Positions 13,520 through 18,964 of a DNA stretch of 18,964 bases are shown here, piece after piece. The DNA is from JBBSQE01 sp038258095 (lineage in GTDB: Bacteria > Actinomycetota > Thermoleophilia > Solirubrobacterales > 70-9): contig JBBSQE010000028.1 of the NCBI GenBank assembly GCA_038258095.1, positions 1 to 18,964 of the forward strand, given 5' to 3'. How positions within the stretch are numbered: the stretch's first letter is position 1; every line of letters starts with the position of its first letter. The position numbers and the translations under genes were made by a program. The notes under the pieces were generated by a model. The model was not told the origin of the DNA. It saw nothing but the letters and a program-made list of their open reading frames with translations, and made no database searches.

Positions 13520-13897
13520 TCAGCCCTCGGACACCCAACTCCCCGCGCCGGTTTCCTCGGAAGAGTTGAACACCTTCAGCTCCCCCGGGGTCATCCAGCC
13601 GAACAGGGAAGCTGCACGGGCGACCCAGTCGATGTCGGTGACGAGAGCCATGCGCTTCCAGGCGCCGCGCTCGCGGATCTCCATGGAGATGCCGGCTTTC
13701 GCGTCCTCCCAGAGCGCCGCCGGCTCGAAGCCCTCGAGGTCGGGGCCGAACCGGATCAGGACCCGCAACGGCCGCTTCGCGGCGACCTCACCGTGCAGGG
13801 CGGGAAGCAGGACGTCCGTGTAGTCGGCCTTCTCGATCCGACCGTGCATGTGGAAGCCGAGCACTCCAGCGGGGAGGTCATCGATCGCTTCGATCAT
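13520..13897 (-). CDS. SpoIIAA-like (STAS/SEC14) domain protein
   Basis: A 125-residue cytoplasmic protein of the SpoIIAA-like family (STAS/SEC14 fold). Typical features are the opening LPAGVLGFHMHGRIEKADY, then LRVLIRFGPDLEGFEPAALWEDAK and KRMALVTDIDWVARAASLFGW near the end, followed by MTPGELKVF. Members lack the phosphorylatable serine of true anti-anti-sigma factors and have no agreed function; lipid or small-molecule binding has been suggested. The ATG at 13897 is chosen because a TAAGAT -10 box lies 8 nt upstream and no ribosome binding site exists. The gene is convergent with the nuclease. Confidence 0.88.
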   Translation of the reverse strand: MIEAIDDLPAGVLGFHMHGRIEKADYTDVLLPALHGEVAAKRPLRVLIRFGPDLEGFEPAALWEDAKAGISMEIRERGAWKRMALVTDIDWVARAASLFGWMTPGELKVFNSSEETGAGSWVSEG

Positions 13898-13905
13898 GGA
13901 TATGG

Positions 13906-13911
13906 ATCTTA
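13906..13911 (-). promoter_or_regulatory. -10 element for a leaderless start
   Basis: On the minus strand this reads TAAGAT, a near-consensus -10 box, 8 nt before the ATG at 13897. Confidence 0.55.
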
Positions 13912-13945
13912 GAACCCATCTCGATAGGTGATCGCACGCCTCTAC

Positions 13946-14039
13946 CGAACAGGTTCGTAGGCCGGGTCCCTGATGGCCGGCGGGAAGTCAGCGCAGCCGA
14001 GGTTGTGCCGCGACGATCGTCGCCCGGTGGAACCCGGCC
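13946..14039. repeat. Palindromes in the 13898-14139 gap
   Basis: Three dyads lie in a stretch without a convincing gene. CGAAC-AG-GTTCG is at 13946-13957. The perfect 14-bp palindrome GCGACGATCGTCGC is at 14010-14023. GGCCGGGT (13960-13967) pairs with ACCCGGCC (14032-14039) and encloses that palindrome. They could form one folded RNA or be protein-binding sites. A minus-strand frame here ends with PAIRDPAYEPVR and a stop, which might be a gene remnant but is too short to assign. Confidence 0.3.
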
Positions 14040-14098
14040 CCTTCGACCCCTCGCGCCGAGAGTCGGAGGTTCCGATCCTACCCGTGAGCCGCCGAGGA

Positions 14099-14128
14099 GG
14101 CCCCCGGGACGCGGGCGTCCCGGGGGCC
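14099..14128 (-). terminator. Strong hairpin after the VOC gene
   Basis: A perfect 13-bp stem, GGCCCCCGGGACG (14099-14111) and CGTCCCGGGGGCC (14116-14128), has a 4-nt loop. It begins 11 bp past the stop codon of the minus-strand VOC gene. There is no strong T-tract, but stem stability and position fit a terminator. Confidence 0.7.
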
Positions 14129-14139
14129 CGGTCAAGAGC

Positions 14140-14517
14140 TCAGTCGGAGAGCACCGAGAGGACGTTTCCGGCCGGGTCCTTGAACCAGGCGATGTCCGGG
14201 CCACCGTCGGGCGGAGGGTGCATGATTCCGCGCTCGTCCTGGTCGAAGCCCTTGTAGCGCTCGAACGTCACGCCACGCTCGGTCAGCCCGTCGACCGCCG
14301 CTTCGATGTCATCGACCGGGAAGTTGAGGATCGTGAAGGCCGCCGGCTCGTGATCGGGCTTCGGGTAGATGAAGACCGCACCGCCGGTCGCCAGCTTCAG
14401 GCCCAGACCGCCCCCTTCCTCGGTCGTGGCGAGACCCAGGGTTTCGCCATAGAACTTCTTCGCGGCGTCGATATCGGGCACCGCGAGCCCACTGAATGCC
14501 TCGGTCTTTCCAAGCAT
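14140..14517 (-). CDS. VOC (glyoxalase/bleomycin-resistance fold) protein
   Basis: A 125-residue single-module vicinal-oxygen-chelate protein. The opening AFSGLAVPDIDAAKKFYGET followed by LGL is the classic VOC start, and the closing DIAWFKDPAGNVLSVLSD is the classic end with the metal-ligand region near the DPAGN turn. The middle has FTILNFPVDDIEAAVDGLTERG, the second alpha-beta unit. Members act as lyases, dioxygenases or binding proteins, and the substrate here is unknown. The ATG at 14517 is chosen because GAAGGAG lies about 6 nt upstream; a longer frame to 14598 would add a low-quality Ser/Pro-rich leader. A strong hairpin follows the stop. It is divergent from the alpha/beta hydrolase. 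Confidence 0.9.
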   Translation of the reverse strand: MLGKTEAFSGLAVPDIDAAKKFYGETLGLATTEEGGGLGLKLATGGAVFIYPKPDHEPAAFTILNFPVDDIEAAVDGLTERGVTFERYKGFDQDERGIMHPPPDGGPDIAWFKDPAGNVLSVLSD

Positions 14518-14617
14518 CGCTTCTCCTTCTCGTTTGGTTCTGCCCGTAGGACCGCCGGGCGAGCTGGAACTCATCGGTCGGGCCGGGGATGCACTCACCC
14601 GACGCTACCGCTGCGGA

Positions 14618-14623
14618 TAACGT
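14618..14623 (+). promoter_or_regulatory. -10 element for a leaderless start
   Basis: TAACGT lies 8 nt before the ATG at 14632. No ribosome binding site lies between them. Confidence 0.45.
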
Positions 14624-14631
14624 TGATCCGA

Positions 14632-15456
14632 ATGGCCGCGCAGGAGATCGACGTGGGTGGCGTGAACTTCACGGTCGAGATCACCGGCGGGGGTCCGCCC
14701 GTCGTGCTGCTCCACCCCGGAATCGCGGACCGCCGCTGCTGGGGCGAAGTCGTGCCGCTCCTCGAGCAGGCGGCCACCGTCGTCACCTACGACCGGCGCG
14801 GATACGGCGACACGCCGCCCAGCCCCGAGCCGTTCAGCCACGCGGCGGACCTCGCTGAGCTCCTGCGCGCCCTCGATCGCGAGCCCGCGCTCCTCGTCGG
14901 CAGCTCGATGGGCGGGGGAGTCGCGCTCGACGTCGCCCTGATGGAGCCCGAGCTCGTCTCGTCCCTGCTCCTGGTCGCTCCCTCCGTCAGCGGCGAGCCG
15001 GACGTGCCCGACAGCGAGGTCGACGACGCGTCGCTGCGCCTCGACGGGGCGATCGCCGAGGCTTTGAAGAACGACGACCCGGAGTTCGCCAACCGCCTCG
15101 ATGCCTGGCTGTGGCTGGACGGCCCCGGCGGCCCCGAGGGACGCGTGAGGGACCCGGCCCGCGCGCTGCTCCTGAAGATGAACGCCGTCGTCTTCGGGCA
15201 CGGAGGGGCGGTCGAGGTCGGCGACAGCGGGCTCGATGCCTGGAGCCGGCTCGGCGACATCGTCCAGCCGGTAACGGTGAGCTGGGGCGATCTCGACATC
15301 CCGGCCATCATCGACTCCTGCGACACGATCGCCGAACGGATCCCGGCCGCTGCGACCCACGTCTTCCCGGGGACGGCGCACCTGCCCTACATGGAGCAGC
15401 CCGAGGCGTTCGCGAACGTCGTGCTCGAAGGGCTCGCACGCGGCCAGGCGTCCTGA
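14632..15456 (+). CDS. Alpha/beta-fold hydrolase
   Basis: A 274-residue cytoplasmic alpha/beta hydrolase. The oxyanion region is VVLLHPGIADRRCW, and the pattern TYDRRGYGDT follows strand 4. The nucleophile elbow GSSMGG has S92, the acid is probably D222 in WGDLDIP, and the base is H250 in GTAHLPYMEQP. This full triad supports real esterase, lactonase or related activity, with substrate unknown. The ATG at 14632 gives the normal family start and has a TAACGT box 8 nt upstream; the frame stays open further upstream but that part is antisense to the VOC gene. The stop lies 17 bp before a Baeyer-Villiger-type monooxygenase, whose ester or lactone product could be this enzyme's substrate (inference). 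Confidence 0.92.
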   Translation: MAAQEIDVGGVNFTVEITGGGPPVVLLHPGIADRRCWGEVVPLLEQAATVVTYDRRGYGDTPPSPEPFSHAADLAELLRALDREPALLVGSSMGGGVALDVALMEPELVSSLLLVAPSVSGEPDVPDSEVDDASLRLDGAIAEALKNDDPEFANRLDAWLWLDGPGGPEGRVRDPARALLLKMNAVVFGHGGAVEVGDSGLDAWSRLGDIVQPVTVSWGDLDIPAIIDSCDTIAERIPAAATHVFPGTAHLPYMEQPEAFANVVLEGLARGQAS

Positions 15457-15461
15457 TCGGG

Positions 15462-15467
15462 GACAAT
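15462..15467 (+). promoter_or_regulatory. Possible -10 element for the monooxygenase
   Basis: GACAAT, one base off TAnnnT-type boxes, lies 6 nt before the ATG at 15474 in the 17-bp gap. The spacing matches the other leaderless starts, so the monooxygenase may have its own promoter as well as read-through. Confidence 0.3.
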
Positions 15468-15473
15468 CGGTCC

Positions 15474-16994
15474 ATGGCCGTCGAGGAGCAAGAGCGCGAG
15501 GGGGCGACCGAGGTCGAGCACCGCGATGTCCTGATCGTCGGCGCCGGGCTGTCGGGCATCGGCGCTGCGGCCCAGCTCGAGATGCGCTGCCCAGGCCGCA
15601 GCTACGCGATTCTCGAAGCTCGAGATGCGATCGGCGGGACATGGGATCTCTTCCGGTATCCCGGGATCCGCTCGGACTCGGACATGCACACGCTCGGTTA
15701 CGTCTTCAAGCCGTGGACCCAGGCCGAGGCGATCGCCGACGGCCCCGCGATCCTCAGCTACGTGAAGGGGACGGCGCGCGAGTACGGCGTCGAGGACAAG
15801 GTCCGCTTCGGTCATCGTGTGACCCGGGTCGAGTGGTCGAGCGTGGACGCGCGCTGGACGGTCGAGGGGACGATCGGTGAGGACGCCGCCCCTCTGCTCC
15901 TCACCTGCGGCTTCCTGATGATCTGCAGCGGCTATTACGACTACGACAACGCCTATACGCCCGAGTTCGAGGGCACCGCGAGCTTCAAAGGGCGGATCGT
16001 CCACCCTCAGCACTGGCCGGAGGACCTCGACTACGAGGGCAAGCGGGTCGTCATCATCGGCAGCGGAGCGACCGCCGTGACGATGGTCCCGGCGATGGCC
16101 GAGACCGCGGAGCACGTGACGATGCTCCAGCGCTCGCCGTCCTACATGGTCGCGGTGCCGGCCAGGGACTCGATCTCGGCCTTCGCCAGTCGCCACCTTC
16201 CCGAGAAGGCCGCGTACTGGCTTGTGCGCTGGAAGAACGTTCTCCTGATGATGGCGAGCTTCAACCTGAGCCGGCGCCGGCCGGATCTGGTCAGGAAGCT
16301 GATCCGCATGGGTGTGGTCCGCATGGTCCCGCCCGACTATGAGGTCGACAAGCACTTCAATCCCGCGTATGACCCGTGGGATCAGCGGATGTGTCTCGTA
16401 CCGGATGCCGACCTCTTCAAGACGCTCCACAACGGCAGCGCCGAGATCGTCACCGACCAAATCGAGGAATTCACCGAGAAGGGACTGAGGTTGGCCTCCG
16501 GCGACGAGCTCGAAGCTGACGTGATCGTCACCGCGACCGGCCTCAACCTCCAGTTCCTCGGCGGCGCGCTGCTGGTGGTCAACGGTCGGGAGGTCGACCC
16601 CGCCGAGACGATGACCTACAAGAGCCTGATGCTCGGCGACATCCCGAACATGGCCTTTACGATCGGCTATCCGAACGCGTCCTGGACCCTCAAGGCCGAC
16701 CTGACGGCCGAGTACGTTTGCCGGCTCCTCAACCACATGGAGGAGCACGGGTACGAGACCTGCGTGCCGCGCAACCGGGACCCGTCCGTCACCGAGGAGC
16801 CGCTGATCGACTTCAGCGCCGGCTACATCACCCGATCTCTCGACGAGCTGCCCAAGCAGGGCTCCAAGCTGCCGTGGAAGTTACGCATGAATTACCCCCG
16901 CGACATCCTCACCCTCCGCTACGGGGGAATCGAGGACGGGACGCTCGAGTTCGGGACGAAGCGGCAGAGTCCACAGGTGACCCCACCCCGGTGA
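15474..16994 (+). CDS. Baeyer-Villiger-type flavin monooxygenase (EthA-like)
   Basis: A 506-residue NAD(P)H- and FAD-dependent class B monooxygenase. The FAD motif is VLIVGAGLSGIGAAAQLE (glycines 23, 25 and 28), followed by GGTWDLFRYPGIRSDSDMH. The Baeyer-Villiger fingerprint FxGxxxHxxxW(P) is present as FKGRIVHPQHWP (F171 to P182). A second Rossmann motif, VVIIGSGATAVTMVPAM, binds NADPH. Downstream features such as ATGLNLQFLGG and IGYPNASWTLKADL match EthA-type enzymes. It inserts oxygen into a ketone to give an ester or lactone, or oxidises sulfur compounds. The stop overlaps the next gene's GTG (GTGA). The preceding alpha/beta hydrolase makes a plausible oxidise-then-hydrolyse pair. Confidence 0.93.
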   Translation: MAVEEQEREGATEVEHRDVLIVGAGLSGIGAAAQLEMRCPGRSYAILEARDAIGGTWDLFRYPGIRSDSDMHTLGYVFKPWTQAEAIADGPAILSYVKGTAREYGVEDKVRFGHRVTRVEWSSVDARWTVEGTIGEDAAPLLLTCGFLMICSGYYDYDNAYTPEFEGTASFKGRIVHPQHWPEDLDYEGKRVVIIGSGATAVTMVPAMAETAEHVTMLQRSPSYMVAVPARDSISAFASRHLPEKAAYWLVRWKNVLLMMASFNLSRRRPDLVRKLIRMGVVRMVPPDYEVDKHFNPAYDPWDQRMCLVPDADLFKTLHNGSAEIVTDQIEEFTEKGLRLASGDELEADVIVTATGLNLQFLGGALLVVNGREVDPAETMTYKSLMLGDIPNMAFTIGYPNASWTLKADLTAEYVCRLLNHMEEHGYETCVPRNRDPSVTEEPLIDFSAGYITRSLDELPKQGSKLPWKLRMNYPRDILTLRYGGIEDGTLEFGTKRQSPQVTPPR

Positions 16995-17308
16995 CGCCCA
17001 CCGAGCTCCGCGACCTGTGCCTGTCGATGCCCGGTGCCGTCGAGGAGTTCCCGTTCACCCCGGAGACCTCCGTCTTCAAGGTCGCCAAGAAGATCTTCGC
17101 GATCTCACGCCTCGACGCAGACCCACTGGACGTCAGCGTCAAGTGCGACCCCGACCTCGCCGAGTCGCTGAGGACGACCCACGACGCGATAGTCCCCGGC
17201 TATCACCTGAACAAGCGCCACTGGATCACGATCACGCTCGGAGGAGACGGAGATGACGAGCTGGTCCGGAACCTGGTTCGCGACAGCTTCGATCTCGTCA
17301 GGCCGTGA
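16991..17308 (+). CDS. MmcQ/YjbR-family protein
   Basis: A 105-residue protein of the MmcQ/YjbR (CyaY-like fold) family. Recognisable parts are LCLSMPGAVEEFPFTPETSV, then FKVAKKIFAI, a KCDPDLAESLRTTHDAIVPG stretch and the closing YHLNKRHWITI and LVRDSFDLV. The family has been described as a possible DNA-binding fold, but its role is not known. The GTG start overlaps the TGA of the monooxygenase (16991-16994), and its own stop overlaps the next GTG (17305-17308). The three genes are therefore probably translated as one unit. Longer frames upstream are shadows of the monooxygenase. Confidence 0.92.
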   Translation: MTPTELRDLCLSMPGAVEEFPFTPETSVFKVAKKIFAISRLDADPLDVSVKCDPDLAESLRTTHDAIVPGYHLNKRHWITITLGGDGDDELVRNLVRDSFDLVRP

Positions 17309-17747
17309 ACCTCGGGAGAGAGCCGTCCATCTCAAACACCTCTGAGCAGGCTCCGCGCATGGCGACCGTCGAGGATGCTCGGGCAGCCGCCCTCCTCGAC
17401 GCCCTCAACACCGAGTTCGGGGATAACAAGCGCGACTCGGACTTCCTCGCGCGTCGGCTCGCCACCCTGATCGCCGGCTCGGAGACGAAGGTCTTCCTCG
17501 GTGGGCCGGTCCGGACGCCGTGTTCGTGATGCGCCTACGTCCCGCGCTCTGGGCGGACGGAAGCGACGCGTACATCGAGGAGCTCGATGTCAGGCTGGAG
17601 CGGCGACGCGTGGGGATCGGCGACGACGCGACCTGCAGCGGTGGCGCCGGGACGACGGGCCAGACCCTGACGAGGTTCGCGCTGGATTCCGCACGCGCCT
17701 TGGGACTTGACAAATGTCGAGACATATCAGCTGTCAAGCAACCTTGA
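17305..17747 (+). pseudogene. GNAT acetyltransferase, frameshifted and truncated
   Basis: The N-terminal frame from GTG 17305 (or ATG 17359) gives MATVEDARAAALLDALNTEF and LARRLATLIAGSETKVFLGG. After a one-base loss near 17504-17508 the adjacent frame continues PDAVFVMRLRPALWADGSDA and YIEELDVRLERRRVGIG. This is the GNAT pattern up to the acetyl-CoA-binding loop, where an R/Q-x-x-G-x-G/A motif is expected. Beyond GIG the normal helix is replaced by an unrelated sequence ending at 17747 in AT-rich DNA, and the C-terminal third of a GNAT is missing. The start overlaps the MmcQ/YjbR stop (GTGA), so it was once part of that operon. A sequencing slip could explain the frameshift but not the missing end. 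Confidence 0.7.
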
Positions 17748-17755
17748 TATTTGTC
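17707..17755. repeat. Cluster of nested inverted repeats, AT-rich
   Basis: In 49 bp there are TTGACA/TGTCAA (17707-17712, 17732-17737), GACAAAT/ATTTGTC (17709-17715, 17749-17755), TGTC-GA-GACA (17715-17724) and ATATCA/TGATAT (17724-17729, 17745-17750). Base composition is far more AT-rich than the surroundings. It lies between the GNAT remnant and the convergent ABM gene. It could be an operator for a TetR-like repressor, a terminator-like fold or a junction scar. No T-tract follows. Confidence 0.45.
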
Positions 17756-17767
17756 TGACCGACTCAG

Positions 17768-18040
17768 CTACGAGCTGACTTCGTAGTCGTGGACGTGCAT
17801 CTCGACGATGCGCGCGCCACTCTCGTCGTCAGGGCCCGAACCTCGGAATGCCTTCAGAGCCTCTTCAGACTCCCAGCGCTCGAGCACATTGACCCGGTCT
17901 TCTTCGATTGGATCCGCAGACATGGCGAAGTCCAGGCAGCCTGAAGTCGTGCGAGCAGTTCCCACGACATTGAGGCAGTCAGCGAGGAACGCATCACGAT
18001 CCTGCGCATCAACGGTGAGGTGACCCGTCACGATGATCAT
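17768..18040 (-). CDS. Antibiotic-biosynthesis-monooxygenase (ABM) fold protein
   Basis: A 90-residue dimeric ferredoxin-like protein of the ABM family. It opens with MIIVTGHLTVDAQDRDAFLA, followed by a middle segment ARTTSGCLDFAMSADPIEED and then VNVLERWESEEALKAFRGSG and the end IVEMHVHDYEV. This matches small quinol-monooxygenase-like or stress-related members; the substrate is unknown. The ATG at 18040 is chosen because a TACGAT -10 box lies 7 nt upstream. The ATG at 18049 falls inside that box, and the frame further upstream is the remnant of an ABC permease. Its intact state contrasts with the decay on both sides. Confidence 0.82.
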   Translation of the reverse strand: MIIVTGHLTVDAQDRDAFLADCLNVVGTARTTSGCLDFAMSADPIEEDRVNVLERWESEEALKAFRGSGPDDESGARIVEMHVHDYEVSS

Positions 18041-18047
18041 GCAGCCC

Positions 18048-18053
18048 ATCGTA
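18048..18053 (-). promoter_or_regulatory. -10 element for the leaderless ABM gene
   Basis: On the minus strand this reads TACGAT, identical to the box before the thioesterase gene, and lies 7 nt before the ATG at 18040. There is no ribosome binding site in the spacer GGGCTGC. Confidence 0.5.
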
Positions 18054-18084
18054 GAGGCACAGGCCCCCATTTCGTGACTCGACG

Positions 18085-18270
18085 GCGCCTTGAGCAGGGC
18101 CAGCAACGTCGGTGGTACGATGAACACCATGGCCAGCGTACGTGGGTCGCGACGAAGCTGGGCGATGACTCGGCGGCTCGTCGCGAGCGCGCTCCGCGGT
18201 CTCGCGATTCCGCCGCGAGCTTGAGGAACACCTCGTCGAGGGTGACCGGCTCCGCAGCGTCCGCACCCAC
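18085..18270 (-). pseudogene. Remnant of an ABC exporter (ATPase end and permease start)
   Basis: On the minus strand, one frame from about 18270 reads GADAAEPVTLDEVFLKLAAE, the typical C-terminal end of a DrrA-type ABC ATPase (TLDDVFL motif). An overlapping frame then reads ALATSRRVIAQLRRDPRTLA and MVFIVPPTLLALLK, the typical N-terminus of the partner ABC-2 permease with its first membrane helix. The permease stops being recognisable after LLALLK and runs into the ABM promoter. The ATPase has lost everything before its last 30 or so residues. A deletion on each side of the gene junction is the simplest explanation. Confidence 0.65.
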
Positions 18271-18277
18271 CGACAGA

Positions 18278-18302
18278 AAGCGCCGCCCCGGAGGCGGCGC
18301 TT
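18278..18302 (-). terminator. Rho-independent terminator of nrdJ
   Basis: A perfect 10-bp stem, AAGCGCCGCC (18278-18287) and GGCGGCGCTT (18293-18302), has a 5-nt loop. On the minus strand the stem is followed by TTTCTGTC. It lies 28 bp after the ribonucleotide reductase stop codon. Confidence 0.8.
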
Positions 18303-18330
18303 CCCCAGAACACCGTGTGTCAGCTGCCGA

Positions 18331-18964
18331 TCAACCGCAGCCGGTGTTGTTCCCACAGGAAGAGCAGGTGTAGCAGGAACCGGTGCGCTGCATCATGCCG
18401 CCGCACTGGTCGCAGGCCGGGCCGAGGTCGAGGCCCTTCATCTTCGCCGGGATGACCGGGGGCGTGTCGGTGAATGCGGCCGATGCCGGCACCGCTGAGC
18501 CACCGCCGGCGCTGGGGTCAGACCCCCCGCCGCCATTGCCGCCGTTCGAGTGGCCGTTGCCGCCATTCCCGTTGCCCGGGCCCGCCGTGTCGGTCTCGAT
18601 GCCGGGCAGCTGCGCCTGCTTCATCGCCCGCACCTCGGGGGTGAGGATGCCGAGGTCGTCGAGCTCATCGAGGTCGTCGATGAAGCGGCTCGCCAGCCAG
18701 CGCATGATGTAGTCGGGCATCGACTTGGCGAACGGGATCTCCGGGTTCTTGGTGATCCCCTCCGGGTCGAAGCGCATGTAGGAGAACTTCTTCACGAACG
18801 TCTCGAGCGGCACCCCGTACTGGAGCCCGAGGGAGATCGCCGTCGCGAACGCGTTCATCATCCCGCGCAGCGTCGAGCCCTCCTTGCCGATGTCGGTGAG
18901 GAAGATCTCCCCGACCGTCTGGTCTTCGTACTTGCCGGCCGTGATGTAGCCCTCGTGACCGGCG
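18331..18964 (-). CDS. nrdJ: Vitamin B12-dependent ribonucleotide reductase, C-terminal part
   Basis: The last 210 or so residues of a class II (adenosylcobalamin-dependent) ribonucleotide reductase, cut by the window edge. The visible part reads YEDQTVGEIFLTDIGKEGST, then LRGMMNAFATAISLGLQYGV and DYIMRWLASRFIDDLDELDD, all typical of NrdJ. A Gly/Asn-rich linker of about 35 residues (18486-18590) follows. A terminal cysteine-rich module then ends the protein: ACDQCGGMMQRTGSCYTCSS followed by CGNNTGCG. It makes deoxyribonucleotides without oxygen. A clear terminator follows the stop. The promoter, and any cobalamin riboswitch, would lie outside the window. Confidence 0.95.
   Translation of the reverse strand, partial: AGHEGYITAGKYEDQTVGEIFLTDIGKEGSTLRGMMNAFATAISLGLQYGVPLETFVKKFSYMRFDPEGITKNPEIPFAKSMPDYIMRWLASRFIDDLDELDDLGILTPEVRAMKQAQLPGIETDTAGPGNGNGGNGHSNGGNGGGGSDPSAGGGSAVPASAAFTDTPPVIPAKMKGLDLGPACDQCGGMMQRTGSCYTCSSCGNNTGCG

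Noticed and set aside
13946..13957. SOS (LexA) box candidate CGAAC-AG-GTTCG
   Set aside because: The actinobacterial LexA site has four bases between GAAC and GTTC; here there are only two.
14050..14100. tRNA-like T-arm (AGG-TTCCGAT-CCT)
   Set aside because: The loop breaks the TTCRA rule, and no acceptor stem, D-arm or anticodon arm can be built around it.
15387..16748. Minus-strand open frame of 453 codons antisense to the monooxygenase
   Set aside because: Low-complexity shadow composition; the plus strand carries all Baeyer-Villiger motifs.
17707..17737. Sigma-70 promoter from TTGACA on either strand
   Set aside because: No TAnnnT hexamer occurs 16-18 bp from TTGACA on either strand, and no gene starts nearby in the right direction.
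18486..18590. Tandem repeat or recombination site in the Gly/Asn-rich stretch near the right end
   Set aside because: It is in frame with nrdJ and fits the variable flexible linker before the C-terminal cysteine module of class II reductases.

Overview
The window is GC-rich DNA with the codon bias, secreted-protein styles and gene families of a high-GC actinobacterium. My best guess is Actinomycetota, class Thermoleophilia (Solirubrobacterales-like). This is inferred from gene content and promoter style, not from a marker gene. Many starts look leaderless: a TAnnnT hexamer sits 6-10 nt before the ATG or GTG with no ribosome binding site. Other genes have ordinary AGGAG-type sites or GTGA stop/start overlaps.

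Layout. 1-1160: end of a probable upstream gene, a NarL/LuxR-type response regulator, a cupin protein and a clear terminator. 1161-1557: no convincing protein gene, but four consecutive strong hairpins (1271-1432), a candidate structured RNA. 1558-3531: msrB (minus), a secreted CAP/SCP protein and a thioesterase-like protein (plus). 3541-5477: a translationally coupled minus-strand pair, HAD-IIA phosphatase then MFS transporter. 5587-8454: a small DUF6457-like protein and a very large secreted alpha/beta-hydrolase-like protein. 8462-9155: a decayed minus-strand stretch holding a frameshifted membrane protein and a glyoxalase-fold (VOC) remnant. 9208-11611: a DsbA-family protein and a Tat-exported flavin amine oxidase. 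11624-12445: a YihY/BrkB membrane protein broken by three apparent one-base losses. 12469-13451: a small exported protein and a secreted Excalibur plus thermonuclease protein. 13520-14517: a SpoIIAA-like (STAS/SEC14) protein and a VOC protein, both minus. 14632-17308: an alpha/beta hydrolase, a Baeyer-Villiger-type flavin monooxygenase and an MmcQ/YjbR protein. 17305-18300: a broken GNAT acetyltransferase, a cluster of inverted repeats, an intact small monooxygenase-fold (ABM) protein and the remains of an ABC exporter. 18331-18964: the C-terminal part of B12-dependent ribonucleotide reductase (NrdJ) with its terminator.

Most genes are independent housekeeping or accessory functions. The most coherent functional group is the hydrolase and Baeyer-Villiger monooxygenase pair at 14632-16994, which could make and then cleave esters from ketones. 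Oxidative-stress and redox themes recur (MsrB, DsbA-like protein, flavoproteins). I see no CRISPR array, rRNA, tRNA, insertion sequence or phage module. The least explained signals are the hairpin array at 1271-1432, the recurrent leaderless starts, the cluster of broken genes, and the large secreted hydrolase of unknown substrate.
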